Source: Maritimibacter sp. HL-12
GTDB taxonomy: Bacteria > Pseudomonadota > Alphaproteobacteria > Rhodobacterales > Rhodobacteraceae
NCBI RefSeq assembly: GCF_900177545.1
Contig: NZ_FXBQ01000001.1
Coordinates: 1,320,122 to 1,384,121, forward strand
Length of the DNA: 64,000 nucleotides
Direction of reading: 5' to 3'
Positions within the stretch are counted from its first letter, which is position 1. Every line of letters begins with the position of its first letter. This document shows positions 45,230 to 54,037 of the stretch, piece after piece. Under the pieces are notes generated by a model. The model was not told the origin of the DNA, did no database searches, and saw nothing but the letters and a program-made list of their open reading frames with translations. The translations under genes were made by a program, and so were the position numbers.

Positions 45230-45498
45230 TCATGGATGAGATCGTCTTCTACGACACCTTGCGCGCCGGGCTCTGGAACGCCGTCCTGATCTCGCTGCCG
45301 GTGCTCACCGTCGCGCTTGTGGCGGGGCTCATCGTCGGCCTGTTCCAGGCACTGACCTCGATCCAGGAAATGACGCTCACCTTCGTGCCCAAGGTTGCCG
45401 CCATGCTCGTGGTCTTCTGGCTGTCGATGGGCTTCATGACCGAAACACTGGTCAGTTACTTCCAGGGCACCATCGTGCCGCTCATAGCCGGGAGTTGA
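45226..45498 (+). CDS. fliQ: Flagellar export protein FliQ
   Basis: A 90-aa export-gate subunit with two membrane helices (VLISLPVLTVALVAGLIVGLFQA and VPKVAAMLVVFWLSMGFM) and the conserved QALTSIQEMTLTFVPK link between them. It is encoded in the rod operon rather than next to fliP or fliR. Confidence 0.96.
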   Translation: MIMDEIVFYDTLRAGLWNAVLISLPVLTVALVAGLIVGLFQALTSIQEMTLTFVPKVAAMLVVFWLSMGFMTETLVSYFQGTIVPLIAGS

Positions 45499-45499
45499 C

Positions 45500-46219
45500 A
45501 TGGACAACGCAGGTTATACCACGCTCACGCGTCAGTCCGGTCTCCTTGCCGAAATGCGCTCCGTGGCCAACAACATCGCCAATGCCTCGACCACCGGCTT
45601 CCGGCGGGAGGGCCTGATCTTCTCGGAATTCGTGCAAGCGCTCGCACCCGGCGACCCATCGCTTTCGATGGCCACCGCAAATGTGCGCGATACGCGGCTC
45701 GATCAGGCGCAACTCACCCAGACCGGCGGCACCTTCGACCTGGCGATCGAAGGCGATGGATTCTTCATGATCGAGGGGCCGGACGGGCCGTTGCTCACCC
45801 GCGCCGGTGCCTTCTCCCCTTCGCCTGCGGGTGAACTCGTCACACTAGACGGCTATCGCCTTCTGGACGGCGGCGGCGCTCCCATATTCGTGCCCGCCGA
45901 TACCGCCGCCATTGCCATCGCGCCCGATGGAACGCTGTCGGCGGATGGCCAACCGCTGGCCGAGATCGGTCTCTGGCTTCCGGATGACCCGAACGACATG
46001 CGCCCCCGCGACGGGGTGCGCTTCGAGGTGCCGGGCGGCGCGCAACCTGCCATCGAGGGGGCCGCGATTCTCCAGGGTTTCCTCGAAGGGTCCAACGTCG
46101 ATCCGGTCGGCGAGCTTGCCCGGATGATCGAGATTCAGCGCGCCTATGAACAGGGCCAGGCATTTCTCGAACGCGATGACGAACGCATTCGGGCCGTGAT
46201 CCAGACATTGGGAAAATAA
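45500..46219 (+). CDS. flgF: Flagellar proximal rod protein FlgF
   Basis: A 239-aa rod protein with LAEMRSVANNIANASTTGFRREG at the N-terminus, the FDLAIEGDGFFMIEGPDGPLLTRAGAF core and the C-terminal EGSNVDPVGELARMIEIQRAYE. It starts 2 bp after fliQ. Confidence 0.95.
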   Translation: MDNAGYTTLTRQSGLLAEMRSVANNIANASTTGFRREGLIFSEFVQALAPGDPSLSMATANVRDTRLDQAQLTQTGGTFDLAIEGDGFFMIEGPDGPLLTRAGAFSPSPAGELVTLDGYRLLDGGGAPIFVPADTAAIAIAPDGTLSADGQPLAEIGLWLPDDPNDMRPRDGVRFEVPGGAQPAIEGAAILQGFLEGSNVDPVGELARMIEIQRAYEQGQAFLERDDERIRAVIQTLGK

Positions 46220-46237
46220 CTTCGGAGAGGAGCCACC

Positions 46238-47023
46238 ATGCGCGCCCTGAAAATTGCGGCAACCGGGATGCTGGCCCAGCAGATGCGGGTCGAGACCATC
46301 TCGAACAACCTCGCCAACATGTCGACGACGGGCTACAACGCCCGCCGCGCCGAATTCGCCGACCTGCATTACCAGCAAATGTCGCGCCCCGGCACGATCA
46401 ACGCCACCGACGGCACGGTCTTGCCCACCGGCGTGCAACTTGGACTTGGCGTGCGGCCCACCGCGGTTTCCATGCAGATCCAGCAGGGGTCGCTTGCCCA
46501 GACCGGCGGCGACCTCGACCTCGCCATCGAAGGGCGCGGATACCTTGAGATCATTCTCCCATCTGGCGTCTCCGCCTATACCCGCGACGGGGGCCTGAAA
46601 CGCACCGGCGAGGGCCTGATCGTAACCTCCGATGGTTTTCCCGTGGTGCCCGAAGTCACCATCCCGGTCGAGACCCGCGCGATCACGATCAATGCCGATG
46701 GCGAAATCTACGCCTATTTCAACAACCAGGTTGAAGCGCAGCTCATCGGCCAGATTACCCTCGCACAGTTCACCAACGAGCAGGGGCTCGAAGCGGTCGG
46801 CTCGAACAATTTCGTCGAAACCGAGGCCTCGGGCCCGCCGATCATTGGTGTGCCCGGCGAAGACGGGCTGGGTACGCTGCGTCAGGGCTACCGGGAGCAA
46901 AGCTCCGTCGACGCGGTGAAGGAAATCACCGAATTGATCGAGGCCCAGCGCGGCTATGAGCTGAACTCCAAGGTTATCACCGCCGCCGACCAGATGCTCG
47001 CCGCGACAACGCAGGTGCGCTGA
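46238..47023 (+). CDS. flgG: Flagellar distal rod protein FlgG
   Basis: A 261-aa distal rod subunit. It begins MRALKIAATGMLAQQMRVETISNNLANMSTTGYNARR and ends QSSVDAVKEITELIEAQRGYELNSKVI. Its length matches the family. The stop overlaps flgA (TGATG). Confidence 0.96.
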   Translation: MRALKIAATGMLAQQMRVETISNNLANMSTTGYNARRAEFADLHYQQMSRPGTINATDGTVLPTGVQLGLGVRPTAVSMQIQQGSLAQTGGDLDLAIEGRGYLEIILPSGVSAYTRDGGLKRTGEGLIVTSDGFPVVPEVTIPVETRAITINADGEIYAYFNNQVEAQLIGQITLAQFTNEQGLEAVGSNNFVETEASGPPIIGVPGEDGLGTLRQGYREQSSVDAVKEITELIEAQRGYELNSKVITAADQMLAATTQVR

Positions 47024-47469
47024 TGAAACGTCTCCTTCTGCTTTGTATCGCGTTCGTCGCGCCGCCGCCGGTCGCTGCAGAAACCGTTGTGGCCGCCCGC
47101 ACGATCCGTGCCCAAACTGTGCTGACATCCGACGATTTGCGCCTGATCGAAGACGAACACGCGGGGGCCTTCGACTCGGTCGATGGGCTTGTCGGGCTCG
47201 AGACCCGCGTTGCGCTCTTTGCCGGACGCCCAATTCGTCCCGGTGAAATCGGCCCCCCCGCAATCATCGAGCGCAACCAGATCGTGACTTTGCTGTTCCG
47301 GCAATCGGGCCTCGAAATCATAGCCGAAGGCCGAGCACTCGGCCGGGCAGGTGTGAACGATGTGCTGCGGGTGATGAACCTCGCGTCGCGCCAGACAATC
47401 TCCGGTCGGGTTCGCACCGACGGGATCATAATCGTCAACCCTTCGGCCGCACCCCTTGCGGCCAATTGA
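47023..47469 (+). CDS. flgA: Flagellar P-ring assembly chaperone FlgA
   Basis: A 148-aa periplasmic chaperone with a signal peptide (1-19, ..PPPVAAE). The SAF-type domain has VVAARTIRAQTVLTSDDLRL, the middle has FAGRPIRPGEI, and the end has LEIIAEGRALGRAGVNDVLRVMN. It is the short form lacking the extra N-terminal domain of enteric FlgA. Confidence 0.93.
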   Translation: MKRLLLLCIAFVAPPPVAAETVVAARTIRAQTVLTSDDLRLIEDEHAGAFDSVDGLVGLETRVALFAGRPIRPGEIGPPAIIERNQIVTLLFRQSGLEIIAEGRALGRAGVNDVLRVMNLASRQTISGRVRTDGIIIVNPSAAPLAAN

Positions 47470-47478
47470 GAGGACAGC

Positions 47479-48210
47479 ATGAAACGCAAACTCCTTCCCC
47501 TTGGCGGCCTCGTCGTTCTCCTGTTCGGCGCCGGTTGCGAACAACGGCTCAACGATCTGGGTCGCCCCCCGGGCCTGAGCGAGATCGAGACCACGCGCGA
47601 GGCTCAGGCGATGAGCTCGATCCCGCTTCCCCGCGATATCGTGATGCGCCAGGAGGCCGAGGGGTCGTCGCTCTGGGCCGCTGGCCGCCAATCCCTGCTC
47701 GGCGACCGGCGGGCACAGGCGGCCGGCGACATTCTCACGGTGGTGATTGAAATTGATGAACAGGCCGAGGTTTCGGCAAGCTCCTCGCGCGGGCGATCCG
47801 GCGCGGAAGAAATGCGTATCGGGGCGCTCCTCGGTATCGATGCATTGGGGCCACTGGCTGAAATTGACCTTGTCCCCGGTGTTTCGACGAGCTCTTCCGG
47901 CAGTTCGTCGGGCAACGGCACGACCCGGCGGAACGAGAAACTGACCCTTCGCGTCGCGGCAACCGTCGTCGGCAACCTGCCCAATGGGGTTCTGCGGATC
48001 GAGGGCAGCCAGGAGGTTCGGGTCAACTACGAACTGCGCGAATTGCTGGTTTCGGGCTACGTGCGGCCGGCCGACATCTCGCGGCAGAATGAAATCCCCT
48101 ACGACAAGATCGCGTCGGCGCGGATTTCCTATGGCGGACGCGGACAGATCACCGACATGCAGCAACCGCGTATCGGCCAGCAGATCACCGATATGGTTCT
48201 GCCGTTCTAG
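47479..48210 (+). CDS. flgH: Flagellar L-ring protein FlgH
   Basis: A 243-aa outer-membrane lipoprotein. The lipobox is LFGAGC (Cys20). It has GDILTVVIEIDEQAEVSASSS and the C-terminal VSGYVRPADISRQNEIPYDKIASARISYGGRG strand set. It lies 9 bp after flgA. Confidence 0.96.
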   Translation: MKRKLLPLGGLVVLLFGAGCEQRLNDLGRPPGLSEIETTREAQAMSSIPLPRDIVMRQEAEGSSLWAAGRQSLLGDRRAQAAGDILTVVIEIDEQAEVSASSSRGRSGAEEMRIGALLGIDALGPLAEIDLVPGVSTSSSGSSSGNGTTRRNEKLTLRVAATVVGNLPNGVLRIEGSQEVRVNYELRELLVSGYVRPADISRQNEIPYDKIASARISYGGRGQITDMQQPRIGQQITDMVLPF

Positions 48211-48219
48211 GGGAATGAT

Positions 48220-48717
48220 GTGGGCAAGCTGATCCCGATACTGCTGGCATTGATCGGCCTTGGTGCCGGTGCAGGTGCCGGCTTCGCGCTCCGGCCCGCG
48301 CCGCCTTCCGCAGCCCCCGAGGGCGACTGCGCCTGCACCTGCGGCCCCGACGCCGAAGCCGGATCGGTCAAGCCACCGGAAGCCGCCGAGGTCGTTGGCG
48401 ATTTCGTCAAGATGAACAACCAGTTCGTCGTTCCCGTGGTTCAGGAGGGAGCCGTCGCGGCGCTCGTGGTGCTTTCGCTGAGCCTGAACGTGCCGACTGG
48501 CGGTTCAGAGACGGTGTATCAGCGCGAACCGAAGTTGCGCGACATCTTCCTGCAGGTCTTGTTCGATCACGCCAACGCAGGCGGCTTCGACGGCAGTTTC
48601 ACTTCCGGGCCCAACATGGAACGGCTTCGTATCGCACTGACCGAGGCCGCCCGGCGCGTCCTTGAGGGCAACGTGTTTGATATCCTGATCACGGATATCA
48701 TGCGGCAGGATCTCTGA
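48220..48717 (+). CDS. FliL-like basal-body protein, second copy
   Basis: A 165-aa protein starting with GTG. It has one N-terminal membrane helix (about 5-24) and a short Cys-rich CACTC stretch. The periplasmic domain is FliL-like (VKMNNQFVVPVVQEGAVAALVVLSLSLNV, then REPKLRDIFLQVLFDHAN). A standard FliL is encoded at 58501-59007, so this is a second, divergent copy. It is last in the flgB operon. Confidence 0.7.
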   Translation: MGKLIPILLALIGLGAGAGAGFALRPAPPSAAPEGDCACTCGPDAEAGSVKPPEAAEVVGDFVKMNNQFVVPVVQEGAVAALVVLSLSLNVPTGGSETVYQREPKLRDIFLQVLFDHANAGGFDGSFTSGPNMERLRIALTEAARRVLEGNVFDILITDIMRQDL

Positions 48718-48748
48718 GCGAGCCAGCGTAGCTTCCACGATCGGTGCG

Positions 48749-49156
48749 TCACCCCATGTCGGCAAATTTTCGGCTCCGGCGGTTGGCGGCATGGCGGCGC
48801 TCCACGCTCTCGGTGTCACGGATTTGCCGAAGCGCGTCTGCCCGCCCAAACGCCTTGCTGGCAACCACCCGCTGCGCTTCGAAATCAGCCATGGCGCGGG
48901 CCAGTTCGGATTGGCGCAGCGCGTGTTCCCGGCGCACCCAGTCTCGCCACAGGAGATCGCGAGCGGACAGGCCGACAAGCCCTTCGCCCGGATCATGGCC
49001 TGCAACCACGCCCGCGCTTTCGGCCCTCGCACGCGCCAGTTCCTCGACTTCGGATCTGCATTTGCCAACCGCCTTGGCCAGCGTCTTCAAATCTGCCAGA
49101 TCCCGGTCCAGCACCATGCGCGAGAGCGCCTCCAGATCCGCCAGCCCGCGCGTCAT
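48749..49156 (-). CDS. FliJ-like coiled-coil protein
   Basis: A 135-aa charged, Arg/Ala/Glu-rich helical protein without signal or membrane segments. ATG 49156 overlaps the flhB stop (ATGA). Size, coiled-coil nature and export-gene context fit FliJ, the stalk of the export ATPase, but there is no strong sequence signature. No other fliJ candidate is in the window. It is the last gene of the minus-strand operon. Confidence 0.5.
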   Translation of the reverse strand: MTRGLADLEALSRMVLDRDLADLKTLAKAVGKCRSEVEELARARAESAGVVAGHDPGEGLVGLSARDLLWRDWVRREHALRQSELARAMADFEAQRVVASKAFGRADALRQIRDTESVERRHAANRRSRKFADMG

Positions 49157-50271
49157 TGCAATCGCGCCCCTTCAACCCCGAAACGTCCCGTGCGTTCCCG
49201 CATCCTGCGGCGCATGTCTTCGGAGAAGCGGATCGCGGCCGCGATCGCATGGTAGTGCTCCGGTCTGACCTCCTCGCCGATCTCGACGGTTGCATGGATC
49301 GCCCGGGCCGTGGGCGGATCGCGGTGAAGCGGAACACCCGCCTCGGTGGCCGCATCGCGGATCCGCGCAGCAACCTCGTCGACCCCTTTTGCAACGCAGA
49401 CTGGTGCCTCGCCCGGCCGCCGGCTCCATTTCAGGGCCACCGCGTAATGCATCGGGTTCACCACGACGACATCGGCCTTCGGCACATCCGCGAGCATCTG
49501 GTTCATCGCGATCTCGACACCGCGCTGGCGACGTTGTTGCTTCATGTGCGGATCGCCCTCGCTCTGCTTGGATTCGTCCATCAACTCCTTGCGCGACATC
49601 CGGTTCTTGCGCAGGTGTTCTTGGCGCTGCCACAGAAAATCGCCACCGCCGATCACGAGTGCAATCACGAGAACAAGGGCAAAGAACCGGACCCCGAGCG
49701 ACAACAGCACGACCGTTACCATCCCGGGGTTGAGGCTGAGCGTGCCGACGATCTGCGGCATTTCGCGCCAGAGAAACACGCCCAGAACAAGCCCGAAGAT
49801 CAGCAGCTTGGCAGAGCTCTTGGCAAACTCGAACAGGCCCGAACGACCGAACTTGTTCTTTGCATTCGCAACCGGGCTGATGCGGTTGAACTTGGGCTTC
49901 AGTTTCTCCGGTGCCACGGTGAAGGATCGCAACGCGATGCTGGCAAGCAGAACGAGGACCGCGGGCATCAGAAACCAGGGCAGGAATGCGCCGCCAACGT
50001 CGCGCAGGAGCGCACCGGTCATGACCGACCCCCGGCCCGCGAACACTTCAGCCGACAAGGCAACCGAATGTTCCACCAGCCCGGCGAGCACGGCCCCGAC
50101 CTCCCGGAGACTGGCGGCACCGATCGTGACGGAAACCAGCAGGAACCCGCCATAGGATGCCGCCGTCGTCAGGTCCGCCGATCGCGGCACCTCGCCTTTG
50201 CGGCGGGCATCATCGAGTTTCTTCTGGGTTGGCTCGTGTTGCTTGTCCGCATCGTCCTGGGGCTCGGCCAT
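49153..50271 (-). CDS. flhB: Flagellar export switch protein FlhB
   Basis: A 372-aa inner-membrane protein with four membrane helices and a cytosolic domain. It begins with the typical QHEPTQKKLDDARRKGEVPRS. The self-cleavage motif is NPMH (Asn272-His275) rather than the usual NPTH, followed by YAVALKW. ATG 50271 overlaps the fliR stop by one base. Confidence 0.95.
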   Translation of the reverse strand: MAEPQDDADKQHEPTQKKLDDARRKGEVPRSADLTTAASYGGFLLVSVTIGAASLREVGAVLAGLVEHSVALSAEVFAGRGSVMTGALLRDVGGAFLPWFLMPAVLVLLASIALRSFTVAPEKLKPKFNRISPVANAKNKFGRSGLFEFAKSSAKLLIFGLVLGVFLWREMPQIVGTLSLNPGMVTVVLLSLGVRFFALVLVIALVIGGGDFLWQRQEHLRKNRMSRKELMDESKQSEGDPHMKQQRRQRGVEIAMNQMLADVPKADVVVVNPMHYAVALKWSRRPGEAPVCVAKGVDEVAARIRDAATEAGVPLHRDPPTARAIHATVEIGEEVRPEHYHAIAAAIRFSEDMRRRMRERTGRFGVEGARLQ

Positions 50272-51047
50272 CACATTGCTCCAAAGGGATCGCTGAGGAA
50301 CTCGGTGAAGGCGTCATGCCAGAGGCCAAGGAGAAGCGGGGCGGTCAGAAACAAAAGGATGAGGCCACCTGCCGTGATCGCGGGTGCCCCGACGAAAGCG
50401 ACCATGAGTTGCGGCATGGCGCGGTTGATGACGCCAAGCGCGACGTTATAGACCAACGACGCCACGACAAATGGCGCGGCGAGCGTGAACCCGAGGGCAA
50501 AAACCCGCACAACCTGGGCCTGCCCCCAGGCTGAAAGCAGCTCCGCCCCAGGCAAACGGCCGGGCGGCCAGACGTCATATGACAAGATCAGCACTTCCGC
50601 GAGCCTGACGTGCAAACCAAGCAGGACCGCCAGGGCAAGGCCGCCGTAGAACAGAACATGCCCCATCGCGGGTTGCGGATCGGCATTCTGGCCGCCGAAA
50701 ATCTGCGCAAGCGACGTCGCTTGTGCCGCCATTGATCCGGCGATCTGAAGCACCAGCACGAACATCCGGATCATGGCACCGATCGCGAGCCCGGCCAGGG
50801 CCTCGGTGATGACGAGCACGCCCGGACGGGCGAGGGTCTCAATTTCGGGCCGAACCAGCGGCCCCGCCATCGGCAGGACGACCAGCGTGAATCCGAGCGC
50901 CAGCATCAATCTCACCCGCTCGGGAACCGACCGTTCACCGAAAGCCGGGAACAGCGCCATCGCTGCCCCCACACGCAAGAACACGATGAACCCGACGGCA
51001 AGGGCATCTTCGGCCCATTCGACCAACGCCGCCACATCTGCCGTCAT
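50271..51047 (-). CDS. fliR: Flagellar export protein FliR
   Basis: A 258-aa export-gate subunit with about six membrane helices. It has FLRVGAAMALFPAFGERSVPERVRLMLALG near the start and QIAGSMAAQATSLAQIF in the middle. ATG 51047 overlaps the flhA stop (ATGA). Confidence 0.95.
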   Translation of the reverse strand: MTADVAALVEWAEDALAVGFIVFLRVGAAMALFPAFGERSVPERVRLMLALGFTLVVLPMAGPLVRPEIETLARPGVLVITEALAGLAIGAMIRMFVLVLQIAGSMAAQATSLAQIFGGQNADPQPAMGHVLFYGGLALAVLLGLHVRLAEVLILSYDVWPPGRLPGAELLSAWGQAQVVRVFALGFTLAAPFVVASLVYNVALGVINRAMPQLMVAFVGAPAITAGGLILLFLTAPLLLGLWHDAFTEFLSDPFGAM

Positions 51048-53128
51048 GTCGATACCATCCCAACCAGCGCCGGGCGGGCATCGGTGCCGATCTCTTCAAA
51101 CGAAAACACAGGGTTCGCTATGCCCTTCGCCGTGAGTACCGTGCGCAGGAAACGGCGGCGCCGCATCGACGTCACGACCGCCGGATAGACACCATTTTCG
51201 CCGGCTTTCGCGATCCTTTCGGCAATGCCGCTTGCAAGCCGGTTGAACATCTCCGGCGGCAGGGCCACATCGCTCCCCCGCTCGCCATCCATCTGATAAG
51301 TCGTGAAAGTCTCTTCCCAATCCGGATCCAGTTGCACGAGGGGCAGGGTGCCATCCGAGCGTTTGACTTCGGCGATAAGCTGGAACCCGAGGCGCTGGCG
51401 CACATGTTCGCAAATCGCCTCCGGGGCCCCCAGAACCGGGCGAACTTCCGCAATGGCTTCGAGGATGAGTGACAGGTTGCGGATCGAGACACGCTCTTCC
51501 AGAAGCAGGCGCAGAACCGCGAGCAAGGTATCGACCGGCACCTTGTCGGGCACCAGTTCCTCGAGCAGGCGCCGGTTTGCTTCGGCCCGTGCCGGATCGG
51601 AGACATTGGTAAACTCGTCGAGCAGGCGGCGCAGGGCCTTCAGGCTGAAAAGACGCCCGAAATTCCGCTTCATGACCTCGAGAAGATGGGTGGCGAGCAC
51701 CTCTGTCGCGGTCACCACCGTTCCGCCCTGCAAGGCGACCTGATCCTGGGACTCAGGTGAAATCCATCGCGATGGTGCGCCGTATACCGGCTCCTCGACA
51801 TCGTCACCGGCGGGCAGATCCGCCTCGCTCCCCGAGAGGATCGCCAGCACCCGGTTCGGCACGAGCCTGTCGCGAGCCTGTTCCACGCCCTGAATGCGAA
51901 CAACGTAATTGCCCGCCGGGAGGGCCGGGTTGTCGGTCAAACGGATCTCAGGAAGGATCAACCCGTATGAACTCGCGACATGATTGCGCATATTGGCGAT
52001 GCGCGCATCAAGCCCGGTCGCGGGGTCCAGCACCATGGTGACAAGGTCCGTTGCAAACTCCACGTGGATATCATCGAGATCGAGCACATCCCCCATCGTC
52101 GCCTGCGGCTGCACGGCACTTTGCGCGATCTCCTGTGCGGCGTTCCTGGCCTCGCCTTGCCGGGTCTTGCGTTTTACCCACCAGGCAGCCGAGCCAAGCG
52201 CGAGCGCGCCGATCACGAAAGGGATGAAGGGCAAACCCGGCACGAGCGCGAACAATGCCATCAGGATCGCGACCGTCACCAATGCGGAAGGATGACGGCC
52301 AAGCTGGGCAAACAGGGCAAGATCTGTCGAGCCCGTGGCACCGCCACGTGCCAGCAGCAAGGCGGATGCGATCGATATGATCACCGCCGGAATCTGGCTT
52401 ACGAGCCCGTCGCCAACCGTCAGGATCGCGTAGGTTTCAAACGCATCTCCAAGTGCCATTCCATGGATTGCAACCCCCATGATCAGGCCCATCGTGAGGT
52501 TGAGCAGCGTGATCAGCAATCCGGCGATGGCGTCGCCCTTGACGAATTTCGATGCCCCGTCGAGCGATCCGAAAAAAGTGGTTTCCGCCTGTTCGCGCGC
52601 GCGCCGCTCCTTCGCTTCCTCATGCGTGATCGCGCCGGAAGACACGTCGGCATCGATTGCGAGTTGTTTGCCGGGCATGCCGTCGAGCGCAAACCGCGCG
52701 CCCACTTCGGCCATGCGGCCCGCACCTTTCGTGATCACGACGAAGTTCACGATCAGCAGCACACCAAAAACGACCAGGCCAAGGAAAACGCTGCCCGACA
52801 TGACGAAGCTCGCGAATCCCTCGATGACGTTCCCCGCCGCCGCGGTGCCGGTATGGCCGTTTCCGATGATGAGCTTCGTCGACGAGACATTCAGCGACAA
52901 CCGCAACATGAGAGAGGCGAGCAGAACGGTTGGGAACACGGAGAAATCGAGCGGACGTTCGATGAAGAGGGTCACCGTAAACATCAGGATTGCGAGCGCA
53001 AACGAGGCGGCAAGCCCGATATCGAGAACCCAGGACGGCACCGGCAAGATCATCATGACGATGATGGCCATCAGGGCCAGGGCGAGCAGGATCGTTGGCC
53101 GGAAAACCTGAGCGACCAGAGGCGTCAT
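51044..53128 (-). CDS. flhA: Flagellar export gate protein FlhA
   Basis: A 694-aa export-gate protein with eight N-terminal membrane helices and a large cytosolic domain. The family signature RFALDGMPGKQLAIDADVSSGAITHEEAKERR is present. The cytosolic half has PEIRLTDNPALPAGNYVVRIQG and LATHLLEVMKRNFGRLF. It begins 10 bp after sltF in the operon. Confidence 0.97.
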   Translation of the reverse strand: MTPLVAQVFRPTILLALALMAIIVMMILPVPSWVLDIGLAASFALAILMFTVTLFIERPLDFSVFPTVLLASLMLRLSLNVSSTKLIIGNGHTGTAAAGNVIEGFASFVMSGSVFLGLVVFGVLLIVNFVVITKGAGRMAEVGARFALDGMPGKQLAIDADVSSGAITHEEAKERRAREQAETTFFGSLDGASKFVKGDAIAGLLITLLNLTMGLIMGVAIHGMALGDAFETYAILTVGDGLVSQIPAVIISIASALLLARGGATGSTDLALFAQLGRHPSALVTVAILMALFALVPGLPFIPFVIGALALGSAAWWVKRKTRQGEARNAAQEIAQSAVQPQATMGDVLDLDDIHVEFATDLVTMVLDPATGLDARIANMRNHVASSYGLILPEIRLTDNPALPAGNYVVRIQGVEQARDRLVPNRVLAILSGSEADLPAGDDVEEPVYGAPSRWISPESQDQVALQGGTVVTATEVLATHLLEVMKRNFGRLFSLKALRRLLDEFTNVSDPARAEANRRLLEELVPDKVPVDTLLAVLRLLLEERVSIRNLSLILEAIAEVRPVLGAPEAICEHVRQRLGFQLIAEVKRSDGTLPLVQLDPDWEETFTTYQMDGERGSDVALPPEMFNRLASGIAERIAKAGENGVYPAVVTSMRRRRFLRTVLTAKGIANPVFSFEEIGTDARPALVGMVST

Positions 53129-53137
53129 CTTCAGACC

Positions 53138-53968
53138 CTACCCCGCCTTGTCCAGAGCAAAAATGCTGCGGGCAAGCCCGGACTCGGGCATTGGGACCAG
53201 GGACCCCAAGCCATGCGCACCGCCTGCTTTCAAGAGCGGAAAGCTGTTGTTCCTCTCCGCAGCAGCACGCTCGCCGCGGCCGGTCCAATCCGGGTCGGCG
53301 TTCTCCAGCGCCGGGAGCGGCAGAGCGTCCTCTGTGAGATACCGGTTCCGGATCGAAGAAAACGTTGCACGGTAGGCATCGGCATAGACCGGCGTTCGCG
53401 AGTGATAAGTGCCGGCAGCCGTTTCCCAATCGTTCGTTTCGTCAAAAAGTTTGGCCAGGAAACCAGCCGCATAGAGCGCGTTTTCCATAGGATCGAACAT
53501 GGTTTCCAATGACGCGAAATTCTGACCGTGCCATTTGTAGTTGATCTGGAAACACCCAACATCAAAACTCGTGGCACCGCGTTTGTGGTGTTCTTCGGCA
53601 TATGCAGTCGCAGCGTATCTGCTATCGAACCATTGCCCCTTGCCTTCCATGTTCACAGTCCAAGGCCACGGGGACATGTCGTCGCCTTGCGCTCGACCGG
53701 TTTCGGTCAGCATGATCGCTTTGAGCACCGAAATAGGTACCCCGGTTCGCCCCGCGGCAACGATTGCCGCCTGCTCACAGAGCAGCGACGGGGCCGCGCC
53801 GGTCTTGGCGCTCGCGGGGGCACCCGCGGCGGCAAGAAGCAGCAGGAAAGCCACGAGACCCACATGATCCAGCCGCCACAACCACAGAAGGGCAGACACA
53901 CCTCTGGAAGCCGTATTGCGCCTTGGCGAAAGACCCTGCCGAGGATTCTGGGATCGACCTAGATTCAT
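53138..53968 (-). CDS. sltF: Flagellar lytic transglycosylase SltF
   Basis: A 276-aa periplasmic enzyme that opens peptidoglycan for rod passage. It has a hydrophobic export signal (VGLVAFLLLLAAAGAPASA), then an SLT lysozyme-like domain with the catalytic Glu in KAIMLTETGRAQ, GCFQINYKWHG and NALYAAGFLAKL. ATG 53968 gives 276 aa; an 11-codon longer start is possible. Rhodobacter sphaeroides SltF is the model: it acts with a FlgJ lacking a muramidase domain, as seen here. Confidence 0.85.
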   Translation of the reverse strand: MNLGRSQNPRQGLSPRRNTASRGVSALLWLWRLDHVGLVAFLLLLAAAGAPASAKTGAAPSLLCEQAAIVAAGRTGVPISVLKAIMLTETGRAQGDDMSPWPWTVNMEGKGQWFDSRYAATAYAEEHHKRGATSFDVGCFQINYKWHGQNFASLETMFDPMENALYAAGFLAKLFDETNDWETAAGTYHSRTPVYADAYRATFSSIRNRYLTEDALPLPALENADPDWTGRGERAAAERNNSFPLLKAGGAHGLGSLVPMPESGLARSIFALDKAG

Positions 53969-54037
53969 TGTTTTCACCGCAATTCTTGCGTATGAAAACA
54001 CTCATATCCGAACCCGGTTTCCAAATGGTAACCAGGC

